From assembly GCA_023129715.1 (NCBI GenBank), contig JAGMBO010000004.1, positions 1 to 64,000 on the forward strand: a DNA stretch of 64,000 bases. Direction: 5' to 3'. This document shows positions 1 to 9,128 of this stretch, in pieces. Each line of letters starts with the position of its first letter. Position 1 is the stretch's first letter. The stretch comes from Candidatus Eiseniibacteriota bacterium (GTDB taxonomy: Bacteria; Eisenbacteria; RBG-16-71-46; CAIMUX01; WJJG01). The notes beneath the pieces were generated by a model, which saw only the letters and a list, made by a program, of their open reading frames with translations, made no database searches and was not told the origin of the DNA. The translations under genes and the position numbers were made by a program.

Positions 1-1
1 C

Positions 2-384
2 AAGTCAACGTTACAGGCCACTAGGGAGTCAAGAATCCGGTTCTTGGCCGCCATTTGCTCTTTCGCCATAGTGCCGGGGGCGACCTTGTCCTTGGTCTCC
101 AAGCCGACAAGGGTGTTCCCTCCACCATTGCGGCGATCAACACTGGCGATCTTGACGACACAGTCCTTCGTCTCGAAAACCTCATTCGTGATGGCCTTGA
201 TCCCCAGCTTGTTGGTCATCAGATCCATGCCGCTGAGATCGACTCAGGTGGATTCGTCTTCGTGATCCGGGTTCCACAGAGCTGGGTTGCTCCGCACAGG
301 TGTAGCGTCTATCTTGCAGGCGGCGTGATCGCCCAACTGCCTGCAACCGCGCAAGGTGCCTGTGCGCAGGCAGCGTCGCCCTGA
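2..384 (+). pseudogene. Frameshifted fragment of an AlbA_2/Schlafen-type (AAA_4) domain protein
   Basis: Two plus-strand frames joined near positions 66-75 give one recognisable domain core. Frame 2 ends in FLAAICSFA, and frame 1 continues SAGGDLVLGLQADKGVP, then RLENLIRDGLDP and FVIRVPQSWVAPH (ending near 299). This order matches the Schlafen AlbA_2 putative nucleic-acid-binding domain found at the N-terminus of many bacterial ATP-binding or transcriptional-regulator proteins. The frame change, the missing N-terminus at the window edge and the loss of similarity after about 300 mark a broken gene. The last part of the open frame (300-384) does not resemble the family. I see no intact gene from here to 644. 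Confidence 0.6.
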
Positions 385-557
385 CCTGCAGGCCGTAAAA
401 CCCTGCCGAATACTGCCCCTGAAATGCCCCCATCGCCCTGGCCTACCGCCCGGATGCCGCATGGATGTCGTCGTTGAATGGGAAAAGGACGTTCTTGCAA
501 GGGGTTACGCCAACGGCCACTTTCACGCCGAACAGATGTTGCTGCCGCTATCCGGCC

Positions 558-586
558 TCGAACTCCTTGCCCTTGTGCGATATAAT
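558..586 (+). promoter_or_regulatory. Possible sigma70 promoter with a perfect -10 box
   Basis: TATAAT lies at 581-586, 59 bases before the first beta-helix gene. It stands out in this GC-rich window. The -35 region about 17 bases upstream is poor, so the call rests on the -10 box and its position. Confidence 0.35.
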
Positions 587-644
587 TGCACCGCCGCAAG
601 GCCCTAGATCGTGACGCTGATGACGTGAGCTAAGGGGGGGATTC

Positions 645-3035
645 ATGTGGCGTTTTCTCATCTGTGCGTTGGCTCTGTCCGTCTTCTCTGCAACTGCCCG
701 CCCGACCACTCACTTCGTTCGTCCTGATGGCATGGGAGACTACCTAGCAATCCAGGATGCTGTCGATTCGGCCGCAGACGGGGACACGATTTTGCTCGCA
801 AGCGGGACGTTCTCTGGAATCGGGAATCGGGACATCGATTACTTAGGAAAGGAGATTGCCCTTGTCGCTGAGGACGATGATCCGCGCAACTGCGTCATCG
901 ACTGTGGTGGATCGGCGATTGAGCATCATCGCGGCTTCGTATTCCATTCGGGGGAGAGTGGTGGGACACTTCTGGAAGGCGTGACGATTGCCAACGCCTA
1001 TTGGGCTGGCCCAGACATCGAGGGGCAGGGGGGTGCAATCTCGATCCGTGATGGTTCGGTTCCACTGATCCGACAATGCGTGCTCATTCAGAACCTGGCA
1101 GATTTTGGGGGCGGAATCTACTGTCGGGATTCGGCACCCACCATAGAAAACTGCGTCTTCGGCGGGAATACCGGGGCAATCCGCGGAGCAGGGTTCTATA
1201 ATCACCTCTCCGCTGGGGCGACCCTGCACAATTGCACGTTCTACGCTAACTCCTCGTTGCTGGGCTCAGCCATCAGCTGCCGACGTGGGACCATTGAAGG
1301 GTTCAATTGCATCCTGTTCTCATGCACTGGAGGTGATCCAGCCCATTGCGATGATGGCGACATCTTGCTGTCGTGTTGTGACATATTCGAGAACGAGACG
1401 GGGGACTGGGTCGGTTGCATTGCAGACCAGTATGGGCAAGCGGGGAACTTCTCGGCCGATCCGAGAATGTGCGATCCTGAGAATGGCGACTATCACCTGC
1501 TGAGCGACTCCCCGTGTGCTCCATCGCCTCTCAGATCCCACCGTTGCGGACTCATCGGCGCTTGGGAAGTCGGCTGCAGTCCGCTCCACTACGTCTGCTG
1601 CGTGTACCAGAACTGCTCGGTTCTATCATTTCGGGAATGTAACTGTATCGAAGGGGATTGGATCGTGGGCGAAGGCTCTTGTGATCCTGATCCCTGCGGG
1701 CCGTGGACGTACCGCGTCAGCCCCGACGGCACCGGTGATTTCGAGACAATCCAGGAGGCCATCGGGAACGTCCGAAACATAGCAACAATCGAGCTTGAGA
1801 ACGGAGTGTTCACGGGACCTGGCAACAGAGACGTCCAGCTACTGGGCAAGGAAATCACGATCAGATCAGCAAGTGGCATTCCAGACAGTTGCACAATCGA
1901 TTGCGGAGGAAGTGCCGGTGATCCACACCGGGGATTCGTCTTCGATTCAGAAGGGCCCACCACTGTACTGGACGGTTTTAGAGTGATCGGAGGCTACGCA
2001 GATCGGGGGGGCGCCATCCTCTGTCAGAATGCGTCTCCTTCCATCCGTAACTGCACGTTTGAATCGAACTTCTCTGATTCGCACGGTGGGGGAGCCTACT
2101 GCTCTGGAGGTGAGCCATCCTTCGTGAGGTGCAGATTCCTACAGAACAGCGCCTCTTTGGGAGGGGGTGGGGCATTCTTTGCCTCAGGCTCGGTCCCCGA
2201 GATTACCTACTGTGAGTTCACTGGGAACACGGTCCTAAATGGCGGTGGTGGAGCTATCCATGCCATCGAATCCCATCCGGTGCTCTATCTCACACTCCTG
2301 ATCTCGAACATCGCTCCCTTCGGGGCAGGGCTGGTCTCTCAGGACTCGGATCCAGTGGTGACCAATTGCACTTTCTATGAGAACCATGCGAGTAGCGGGG
2401 CGGGAATCTGGATCAGCGGTGGTCTAGCAGAGATTGAGAACACAATCATTGCCGCCAGCACTTTCGGTGATGCCGTGCATTGTGATGCGGGGTACGTCGC
2501 CAACTTGGGCTGCTGTGACCTGTTTGACAATGCCGGAGGAGATTGGGTCGGGTGCATCGACTGGCAACTAGGTCTGTTTGGTAACATCTCCGCCGACCCG
2601 CTCCTCTGTGATCCTGCAGGCAATGACTATCATGTCATGGGTGAGTCGCCATGCACGCCCTATTCAGAGCCGAACAAGGAGTGCGATTTGATCGGCGCCA
2701 GGGGGACCGGCTGTGATCCGATGCGGGTTCCTGGTTCTGAGGAGCGATATGCAAAACGTGCCATCCGCCTTGCCGCACCGAGTCTCATGGACGGCAAGGC
2801 AGACGTGGTCTTCGAGATCGATCACGACAGGGTGCAGGAATGTCGCCTTGGCGTCTACGATCTTTCTGGTCGGCTCGTCCGCACACTCACGGAAGGTCTT
2901 CGAGAGCCCGGTGTCCACGCAGCGTTCTGGGACTGCAGAGACGCGCTCGGTCACAGAGTCAGTCCCGGCATCTACTTCCTTCGTCTTCGAGTAGCCAATG
3001 AGCAGGTGACGAGGCGGCTTGTGGTGGTCAGATAG
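645..3035 (+). CDS. Secreted tandem right-handed beta-helix protein with C-terminal FlgD-Ig/T9SS-like sorting domain
   Basis: This is a 796-residue exported protein. Residues 1 to about 18 form a signal peptide (MWRFLICALALSVFSATA). Two homologous halves follow, at about 23-340 and 355-690. Each begins with a block like VRPDGMGDYLAIQDAVD, carries rungs rich in NCTF and GGG motifs, and ends in a block like GNFSADPRMCDPENGDYH. This pattern is typical of right-handed parallel beta-helix (pectate-lyase-fold) surface proteins. The last 65 residues (VYDLSGRLVRTLTEGLREPG to GIYFLRLRV and RRLVVVR) are a FlgD-Ig/T9SS type A-like C-terminal domain. No glycosidase or lyase active site can be assigned. 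A purine-rich ribosome site, GGGGGGG, precedes the start. The internal duplication and the Cys-rich linker (about 315-345) are notable. Confidence 0.85.
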   Translation: MWRFLICALALSVFSATARPTTHFVRPDGMGDYLAIQDAVDSAADGDTILLASGTFSGIGNRDIDYLGKEIALVAEDDDPRNCVIDCGGSAIEHHRGFVFHSGESGGTLLEGVTIANAYWAGPDIEGQGGAISIRDGSVPLIRQCVLIQNLADFGGGIYCRDSAPTIENCVFGGNTGAIRGAGFYNHLSAGATLHNCTFYANSSLLGSAISCRRGTIEGFNCILFSCTGGDPAHCDDGDILLSCCDIFENETGDWVGCIADQYGQAGNFSADPRMCDPENGDYHLLSDSPCAPSPLRSHRCGLIGAWEVGCSPLHYVCCVYQNCSVLSFRECNCIEGDWIVGEGSCDPDPCGPWTYRVSPDGTGDFETIQEAIGNVRNIATIELENGVFTGPGNRDVQLLGKEITIRSASGIPDSCTIDCGGSAGDPHRGFVFDSEGPTTVLDGFRVIGGYADRGGAILCQNASPSIRNCTFESNFSDSHGGGAYCSGGEPSFVRCRFLQNSASLGGGGAFFASGSVPEITYCEFTGNTVLNGGGGAIHAIESHPVLYLTLLISNIAPFGAGLVSQDSDPVVTNCTFYENHASSGAGIWISGGLAEIENTIIAASTFGDAVHCDAGYVANLGCCDLFDNAGGDWVGCIDWQLGLFGNISADPLLCDPAGNDYHVMGESPCTPYSEPNKECDLIGARGTGCDPMRVPGSEERYAKRAIRLAAPSLMDGKADVVFEIDHDRVQECRLGVYDLSGRLVRTLTEGLREPGVHAAFWDCRDALGHRVSPGIYFLRLRVANEQVTRRLVVVR

Positions 3036-3125
3036 ATTGTGACTCCGAGCCGAGCCTCTTTCGGGGGAAGGGTACAGGATGAAGAGCAGAGCGCGATTGC
3101 GGGCAGGCAGCCGGGGGATAGGGCA

Positions 3126-4175
3126 ATGAGACAACGCCTCGCGGTGATACTGGGTCTGGCGGTCGCCCTCGGGGCGTCCTCCAGCCAGGGCGAATGGAGA
3201 ATGATGATCCACAGGGGCGAGACGACTGAGGAATATGCCGCGGCAGAAGTGGACAGCATTACATTCGTTGACGTTCCCGTGCCGCCCCCGATGGTTTTTG
3301 TGCCTGCGGGGTTTTTCGTAATGGGCGATGGGTCGGCCCACTGCGGCATAGACGAGCGCGAGGTAGTCCTGACGCGGGGTTTCTACATAGGGCAGCGCGA
3401 GGTGACGAATCAGGAGTACCTGGATGCCCTGCAGTGGGCATATGACAGGGGGTACGTGACGGCCAGCGTTGCATCCGCGAATGATCATCTCGACGGGAGC
3501 AGCGCCCAGCTCTTGGAGCTTGCCGATGAGGACTGCGAGATCCAGTTCGATGGCGAGAAGTCATTCTTCCTCCGCGAGGCTCCTTCTGGCTATGCACAAG
3601 CCGCCTATCCTCAGGGCTACAGCCCCGCCAAACACCCAGTGAAAGAAGTGACCTGGCAGGGGGCAACTCGGTATTGCGACTGGCTCAGCATGCAAGCTGG
3701 ATTGCCTCGAGCCTATGAGCACGGCGGGGACTGGTCGTGCAATGGTGGCGATCCCTACGCCGCAGAGGGGTATCGGCTACCCACGGATGCGGAGTGGGAA
3801 TATGCTGCCCAGTATGATGATGAGCGTGCCTACCCAAGCGGAAACGTGGATCCGGACTGCAGTCAGGCGAACTACGAGGGGTGTATCGGGTGGACTGCGC
3901 CGTTGGGTAGCTACGCGGTTGCGCCTGAGGCACTGGGGTTGGCGGACATGGCCGGGAACATGTGGGAGTGGTGCGACGACTGGTACGTCTGTGACTTGGG
4001 CACGGCATCTGAGATAGATCCTGTCGGTGCAATGGCAGGCTCAACACGTGTCGTTCGTGGGGGCGTTTGGTATCACGCACGGAGCTACATGCGCTGCGCC
4101 TTCCGAACGGATCGTGAGCCGAGCCACACAAGCGGCGGCCATGGCTTTCGGATCGCCCGAACGGCTGCGCGCTGA
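3126..4175 (+). CDS. Exported SUMF1/FGE-fold protein, probably without FGE activity (copy 1)
   Basis: The 349-residue reading starts at MRQRLAVILGLAV, chosen because the two paralogues at 7246 and 9129 start at the same MRR/MRQ signal peptide after a purine-rich site. After cleavage near GEW comes a short module ending VDSITF. A formylglycine-generating-enzyme (SUMF1) fold follows: FVPAGFFVMG, EVTNQEYLDA, YRLPTDAEWEYAA, DMAGNMWEWCDDW, and GFRIART at the end. The paired catalytic cysteines of true FGE (human C336 and C341) have no equivalents; the matching stretch reads YHARSYMRCAFR. It is more likely a structural or binding member of the fold, as in many SUMF1-like proteins outside sulfatase maturation. 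No sulfatase gene is nearby. Confidence 0.8.
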   Translation: MRQRLAVILGLAVALGASSSQGEWRMMIHRGETTEEYAAAEVDSITFVDVPVPPPMVFVPAGFFVMGDGSAHCGIDEREVVLTRGFYIGQREVTNQEYLDALQWAYDRGYVTASVASANDHLDGSSAQLLELADEDCEIQFDGEKSFFLREAPSGYAQAAYPQGYSPAKHPVKEVTWQGATRYCDWLSMQAGLPRAYEHGGDWSCNGGDPYAAEGYRLPTDAEWEYAAQYDDERAYPSGNVDPDCSQANYEGCIGWTAPLGSYAVAPEALGLADMAGNMWEWCDDWYVCDLGTASEIDPVGAMAGSTRVVRGGVWYHARSYMRCAFRTDREPSHTSGGHGFRIARTAAR

Positions 4176-4199
4176 GAACCTAAGGACGGGAGCACTGGT

Positions 4200-4283
4200 A
4201 TGCGAGCAATCACCTGCCTTGTCAGAATCATTACCCCAGCGTTGTTTTTTCGTGATTGGCCCAGATATGAACGGGGGGCCTAA
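4200..4283 (+). CDS. Possible 27-residue leader ORF coupled to the next gene
   Basis: A short frame begins MRAITCLVRIITPALFF and stops with TAA, overlapping the ATG of the next gene as TAATG. A GGGAG sits about 8 bases before its start. The hydrophobic start resembles a signal peptide. It could be a translational coupling leader, the relic of another secreted gene, or chance. Confidence 0.2.
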   Translation: MRAITCLVRIITPALFFRDWPRYERGA

Positions 4284-6541
4284 TGCGAGTCATCGTAGCG
4301 ATCTTCGTTCTCATCAGCTGTGGGTTCCTATTCGGCATGTGTGCTAAGGCCGAGCAAGTCGTTTTCGATTTCGAGAACGGCCCGGGACCGCTGTTTGAAA
4401 TCCCGAACACGGCCGATCTGTGGACCATCGACTGCGACGGACCCAATCTGCGCATCAGTAAGCCTGAAGACCCGCTCACCGTGAATCCCAACGGGTTCAT
4501 CGCGGGTGGCATTCGATCCAGGTTCTGGGTCAACGGTGACTTCAGTGTCACGGTCGATTACGAATTGTCCACGTTCCAGCGTGATCCTTCCAATGGAAGC
4601 ACACTGAATGAATCCATTCTGGGAGTGCAGGATGCGGTTTCCCAGCTATTCGAGGTGCTCAGGTTCGCGCATGGCTCGTCGGATCAGAGAATCGAGGCAT
4701 ACGGGCCCGATGCTCCCATAGGCGCGCAAGACCCTCCGCCTGAGGTCCTATGGGCTGGTCGCTATCGGGTGACCCGCGTCGGTGAGACAATGACAGGGGC
4801 ATTTGCACCCTTGGGCAGCGAGGTCTTCACATCCTTGGGATCTGCGGGGGGCTACGGCGGTCCCGTGCAGGTCATTTGCATTGGCGCGCAAGGCGTGGGA
4901 AGGGTCGATCGAGAGCGGGCGAACACGGCGCTCGACATTGCCTTTGATAACCTGATTATCGATGGGCTGATCAGTTACCCGCCCACTACGCACCGCGTCC
5001 ACGCTGATGGCTCTGGAGGTTACCCTACGATTCAGGATGCGATCAACGCAGCCGCAGATGGCGACACAGTTCTGCTAGCCAATGGCATCTTTACCGGTGA
5101 CGGAAACCGAGATGTCGACTTCCTCGGGAAGGCAATCGTCGTCATGTCGGAGAGCGGAAGTCCTGATGACTGCATCGTCGACTGTGGCGGGTCAGCCGTG
5201 GATCCCCATCGCGGGTTCTGGTTCCACAGCGGGGAAGGTCCGGGATCTGTGCTGAGTGGGGTGACGGTCAGAAACGGGTATGCCGACAATGGAGCAGGCT
5301 TTCTCTGCGAGGAAGGCAGCTCGCCGCATCTTAGCTCTTGTAGGATCAGGGCCAACACGGCTACGAACATTGGTGGAGGAGCCTACTGCCACCATTGCTC
5401 GCCCACATTCCTAGAGTGTGACTTTCGGGACAACGCCGCCGCCGGAGGAGGGGGGATCTACGCATATGCCACTGTCGACCTCCGGCTTGAGGAATGTCGA
5501 GTGACGGGCAGCGCCGTGCCGGGAGAGGGCGGAGGGCTTTGCTTGCAGAGTGAGTTCACGACGCACCTGACCGACTGCGTGATCATAGAGAACACCAGCT
5601 ACGAAGGAGGTGGTGGGGTCTACTGCCGAGAGGGCGATCTAGTCGTGACCGGAGGCGAGATCTCCGGCAACGCTAGCGGAATCCACGGAGGGGGTATCCT
5701 CCTAGAACTGTCCTCGGCCGTGATCGACAGCTGCGTTATGTCCGACAATGCAACTTCTCAAGTGGGCGGTGGCATCTTCTTATCGGCGGGCACAGAGCTT
5801 ACCATTACAAACTCGACACTCATTGAGAACTGGGCTACGGCTAGCGGGGGAGCAATTGGCGGAGTGGAGTGCACTCTCACCATCGATGGCTGCACAATGG
5901 CATTGAACGGTGCAAACCAAGGTGGAGCGGTCTACCTCTATTCAGACTACGCAATGCCCACCCCATTCATTCAGAACACCGTCATTGCGCTGAGCATTGA
6001 CGGGGGGGCGGTTCGCAATACCCTTTTCGCTACCCCACAGTTTGCCTGCTGTGACATCTACGGCAACGATGGAGGGGACTGGGTGAGTTTCATTGCGGGT
6101 CAACTCGGCACCAACGGCAACTTCTCCGCCGACCCCTGCTTCTGCGATGCCGAGAACGGCGACTACCACCTCTGGAACTACTCGCCCTGCAACCAGCAGG
6201 GGTGTGGTCTCATCGGCGCTTGGCCGGTCGGATGCGAGGATCCGCAGGTGTTGGGGCCGGAGCCCCAGACGCGGGCCTTGTGGGCGAGCGTGTCGCCGAA
6301 CCCCGTATCGGGGACCGCCCACATCCGGTACGTCCTCCCCACCCCCGCCGCCGCCACCCTCACCATCTACGACCCCGCCGGGCGGGTGGTGCGGAGGATG
6401 ATGAGCCGGGGGCAGGCCAGCGGCACGCTGTCGTGGGATGCCACCGACGCGCTGGGACATCGGGTGGCTGCAGGGGCGTACTTTCTGAGATTGAGCATTG
6501 GGGAGGAGGAGGTAGTGAGGAGGGTCACGATCGTCCGATAG
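4283..6541 (+). CDS. Secreted beta-helix protein with N-terminal lectin/LamG-like region and C-terminal sorting domain
   Basis: This is a 752-residue exported protein. Residues 1 to about 23 form a signal peptide (MRVIVAIFVLISCGFLFGMC). Residues about 25-230 form a beta-rich region (VVFDFENGPGPLFEIP to ALDIAFDNLIIDG) resembling a jelly-roll or LamG-like domain; this is inference. Residues about 235-650 are one beta-helix module with the same VHADGSGGYPTIQDAINAA opening and SADPCFCDAENGDYHL closing blocks as the gene at 645. The C-terminus (IYDPAGRVVRRMM to AYFLRLSIGEEEVVRRVTIVR) is a FlgD-Ig/T9SS-like sorting domain. Its coding sequence at 6371-6406 is repeated exactly at 10193-10228. The start overlaps the stop of the short frame at 4200 and follows GGGGGG. 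Confidence 0.85.
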   Translation: MRVIVAIFVLISCGFLFGMCAKAEQVVFDFENGPGPLFEIPNTADLWTIDCDGPNLRISKPEDPLTVNPNGFIAGGIRSRFWVNGDFSVTVDYELSTFQRDPSNGSTLNESILGVQDAVSQLFEVLRFAHGSSDQRIEAYGPDAPIGAQDPPPEVLWAGRYRVTRVGETMTGAFAPLGSEVFTSLGSAGGYGGPVQVICIGAQGVGRVDRERANTALDIAFDNLIIDGLISYPPTTHRVHADGSGGYPTIQDAINAAADGDTVLLANGIFTGDGNRDVDFLGKAIVVMSESGSPDDCIVDCGGSAVDPHRGFWFHSGEGPGSVLSGVTVRNGYADNGAGFLCEEGSSPHLSSCRIRANTATNIGGGAYCHHCSPTFLECDFRDNAAAGGGGIYAYATVDLRLEECRVTGSAVPGEGGGLCLQSEFTTHLTDCVIIENTSYEGGGGVYCREGDLVVTGGEISGNASGIHGGGILLELSSAVIDSCVMSDNATSQVGGGIFLSAGTELTITNSTLIENWATASGGAIGGVECTLTIDGCTMALNGANQGGAVYLYSDYAMPTPFIQNTVIALSIDGGAVRNTLFATPQFACCDIYGNDGGDWVSFIAGQLGTNGNFSADPCFCDAENGDYHLWNYSPCNQQGCGLIGAWPVGCEDPQVLGPEPQTRALWASVSPNPVSGTAHIRYVLPTPAAATLTIYDPAGRVVRRMMSRGQASGTLSWDATDALGHRVAAGAYFLRLSIGEEEVVRRVTIVR

Positions 6542-6610
6542 GACGGCGCTGTGAGTGGACTGATTAGGGCGAAATAGCAAGAGACGAACCGCGCAACAGA
6601 GGAGACAGCC

Positions 6611-7177
6611 ATGCGAGTTCTGACCATCGCTGCAGTTGGAGTCATGATCGCCATCTCTCTCCCCATCCTCGTACGACCAGCGGCGGCCGACGAGCCAATG
6701 CTCGCCATTCGGCAGGTAGGCGGGGAGAGTGCGGTCTACGCTATCGCTGAGATCACCCGGCTTGAGTTTGAAGGTGATACCCTCTTCGTAGTGGCCTCCT
6801 ATGGACCTGACCGCTTCGCCAACGAAGACATCGAGAAGATTGAGTTCCTGTGGGGCTTCTCGGACGTCGAGGACCCCGATGAGATCGTGGCGGCCTTCAA
6901 GGCCATTCATCTGTTCCAGAACCAACCTAATCCCTTCTCGCCGGAGACTCGCATCGATTTCGAGCTTCGCACGGGGGGCCCTGTGGAGTTGGCGATCTAC
7001 GAAGTCAACGGGCGTCTGATCCGTTCCTTGCTGAAGGAGGAGCGCGCAGCTGGACCGCATACCATACGGTGGGACGGCCGAGATGATGATGGCCGCAAGG
7101 TGGCCAGCGGAGTCTATTTCTATAGCCTGACGACCCCTGGAGTTCAAGAGAGCAGGCAGATGATCCTGCTGCCGTGA
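6611..7177 (+). CDS. Small secreted sorting-domain protein (copy 1)
   Basis: A 188-residue exported protein with a signal peptide of about 26 residues (MRVLTIAAVGVMIAISLPIL). The signal is followed by two short hairpin-like stretches ending ITRLEF and DIEKIEF. The same kind of D-I-x-x-I-x-F element begins the neighbouring SUMF1 proteins. Residues about 97-188 are a classical T9SS type A/FlgD-Ig domain: NQPNPFSPETRIDFEL, ELAIYEVNGRLIRSLL, TIRWDGRDDDG, GVYFYSL and QMILLP. There is no room for another catalytic domain, so it is probably a surface or matrix component or an adaptor. It is a close paralogue of the gene at 8494. The start follows GAGGAGA. Confidence 0.8.
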   Translation: MRVLTIAAVGVMIAISLPILVRPAAADEPMLAIRQVGGESAVYAIAEITRLEFEGDTLFVVASYGPDRFANEDIEKIEFLWGFSDVEDPDEIVAAFKAIHLFQNQPNPFSPETRIDFELRTGGPVELAIYEVNGRLIRSLLKEERAAGPHTIRWDGRDDDGRKVASGVYFYSLTTPGVQESRQMILLP

Positions 7178-7245
7178 TCGGCGGGACAAGAGTGAGCGAC
7201 GAAACCAACAGGCTTCATTGTAGGCAGCGGGAGGAGGATAGCTCA

Positions 7246-8301
7246 ATGAGACGATGCATCCTAGTGCTGATGGGCCTTGTGTTCGTCCTTGGCGCAACCG
7301 CGAGCCAGGGGGAATGGAAGATGCGGGTAGAGCACGCAACTGGGGCGGATGAGCTCGCTCTGTCTGATGTCGATAACATCACCTTCCATGACAGGCCACG
7401 AATGGTCGCGGTTCCGGCAGGCGTCTTCACCATGGGGGACGGCGAGTCCTACTGTGGAGTCAACGAGCGACAGGTGACGCTGACACGCGATTTCTATTTG
7501 AGTTGCCATGAGATAACGAACCGGCAATACATGCATGCTCTCCAGTGGGCGTATGATCATGGCTATGTGACGGCCACAACAGGCTCGGCAGATGACAATC
7601 TGGACGGGAGTACCGTGCGGCTTGTGGAACTCGGCGATGAGGATTGCGAGATCGCGTTCGATGGAGCAGGCGGCTTCCACCTGCGGGAATCGCCTTCTGG
7701 CTATGCGCAAGGAGCGTATCCGGGAGGGTATGATCCATCGAGTCACCCGGTCATGAAAGTGTCGTGGTATGGAGCCGCTCGCTACTGCGACTGGTTGAGT
7801 CTGCTGGTAGGATTTCCGCGGGCGTACCAGCACGGCGGCGACTGGTCCTGCAATGGCGGAGATCCGTACGGAGCCGCAGGCTACCGGTTACCGACGGATG
7901 CAGAATGGGAGTATGCGGCACAGTTCGATGACGAGCGACTCTATCCCTGGGGAAACGCCGAGCCTCACTGCGGCCGAGCCAATTACCACCCGAATCCAGA
8001 CCCCAGGTGCATAGGTTGGACCTCTCCAGTGGGGAGCTATCCGGAAGCTCCGCAGATTTTGGAACTCGCGGACATGGCAGGGAATGTATGGGAGTACTGC
8101 AACGATTGGTTCTCCTGCGACCTAGGGACTGCATCGGTCACAGACCCTGCAGGTCCGGGCAGTGGATCAGACCGTGTCATGCGTAGCGGCTCCTGGTACA
8201 ACTACGCGATGTCGTTGCGCTGTGCCATGCGATTTGGCTATGTTCCTCAATTCCCTCCAGACAACACTGGTTTTCGAATTGCACGGACCATGAGTCCATG
8301 A
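7246..8301 (+). CDS. Exported SUMF1/FGE-fold protein (copy 2)
   Basis: The 351-residue reading starts MRRCILVLMGLVFVLGATAS after GGGAGGAGGA. The mature part begins GEWKMRVEHATG and ends its first module with VDNITF. The SUMF1 fold follows, closely parallel to the gene at 3126: VPAGVFTMGDG, EITNRQYMHALQWAYDHGYV, YRLPTDAEWEYAAQFDDER, ADMAGNVWEYCNDW and GFRIART. The region corresponding to the FGE active site reads WYNYAMSLRCAMR and lacks the catalytic cysteine pair. It lies directly downstream of a small sorting-domain gene, as does the third copy, so the two probably form a co-expressed pair. Confidence 0.8.
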   Translation: MRRCILVLMGLVFVLGATASQGEWKMRVEHATGADELALSDVDNITFHDRPRMVAVPAGVFTMGDGESYCGVNERQVTLTRDFYLSCHEITNRQYMHALQWAYDHGYVTATTGSADDNLDGSTVRLVELGDEDCEIAFDGAGGFHLRESPSGYAQGAYPGGYDPSSHPVMKVSWYGAARYCDWLSLLVGFPRAYQHGGDWSCNGGDPYGAAGYRLPTDAEWEYAAQFDDERLYPWGNAEPHCGRANYHPNPDPRCIGWTSPVGSYPEAPQILELADMAGNVWEYCNDWFSCDLGTASVTDPAGPGSGSDRVMRSGSWYNYAMSLRCAMRFGYVPQFPPDNTGFRIARTMSP

Positions 8302-8320
8302 TGCTCGGATCTCCAGCTGT

Positions 8321-8425
8321 AGTGCCACCGACGCGCTCGGGCAGAGAGTGGCGGCGGGAGTGTACCTCCTGAGGCTCTGCGTCGGGGAAGATGAAGTAGT
8401 GCGTGGGCTCGTGATCGCCCGCTAG
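8321..8425 (+). pseudogene. Remnant C-terminal tail of a beta-helix/sorting-domain gene
   Basis: An open stretch of 34 codons reads SATDALGQRVAAGVYLLRLC and then EDEVVRGLVIAR, ending in TAG. It matches the last residues of the beta-helix protein at 4283 (ATDALGHRVAAGAYFLRLSI, EEEVVRRVTIVR). It has no start codon or upstream domain. The bases just after the stop (GACGG...) also resemble those after the 4283 gene, which likewise precede a small sorting-domain gene. It is best read as the surviving end of a deleted beta-helix gene. Confidence 0.75.
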
Positions 8426-8493
8426 GACGGACCTGGAATCGACTGGAGAAAGGATCATAGCGGGGACAAACCACGCAACATCGGAGGAGAATC

Positions 8494-9060
8494 ATGCGAG
8501 TTTTCACCATCGTCGTAGTTGGTGTCATGATCGTCATCTCTCTCCCCATCCTCGTGCGGTCAGCAGTGGCCGATGAGCCGATGCTCGCGATCCGACAGGT
8601 GGGGGGCGAGAGTTCGATCTACGCGATTGCCGAAGTGACCCGACTCGGGTTCGATGGCGACAGCCTCGTCGTCGTGGCTACCTATGGTCCTGACCGCTTC
8701 GCCACCGACAAGATCGAGAAGATCGAGTTCCTGTGGGGCTTCTCGGGCGTCGAGAACCCCGATGAGATCGTCACCGCCTTTGGAGCTATTCACCTATTCC
8801 AGAATCAACCCAACCCATTCTCGCCGGAGACACGGATCGACTTCGAGCTTGCGAAGGCGGGTCCCGTGGAGTTGGCGATCTACGAGGTCAACGGGCGTCT
8901 GATCCGCTCCCTGCTGAGGGAGGAACGCATCGCCGGGAAGCACACGGTGCAGTGGGACGGCCGCGATGATGATGGCAACAAGGTTTGTGGCGGGGTCTAC
9001 TTCTACAACCTGACTGCCCCCGGAGTTCGAGAGAGCAGGCAGATGATCCTGCTGCCGTGA
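8494..9060 (+). CDS. Small secreted sorting-domain protein (copy 2)
   Basis: The protein has 188 residues, the same length and layout as the gene at 6611: a signal peptide (MRVFTIVVVGVMIVISLPIL), two short elements ending VTRLGF and KIEKIEF, and a T9SS type A/FlgD-Ig domain from NQPNPFSPETRIDFEL to QMILLP. Differences are mostly conservative substitutions. A strong ribosome site, GGAGGAG, precedes the ATG. It is followed at 9129 by a SUMF1-fold gene, repeating the 6611-7246 arrangement. Confidence 0.8.
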   Translation: MRVFTIVVVGVMIVISLPILVRSAVADEPMLAIRQVGGESSIYAIAEVTRLGFDGDSLVVVATYGPDRFATDKIEKIEFLWGFSGVENPDEIVTAFGAIHLFQNQPNPFSPETRIDFELAKAGPVELAIYEVNGRLIRSLLREERIAGKHTVQWDGRDDDGNKVCGGVYFYNLTAPGVRESRQMILLP

Positions 9061-9128
9061 TCGCAGCGGGCAGGAACGTGGGATGCAGCAAAGGGCGAGA
9101 TCACAAGCAGCGGGAGGAGGATCCAGCA

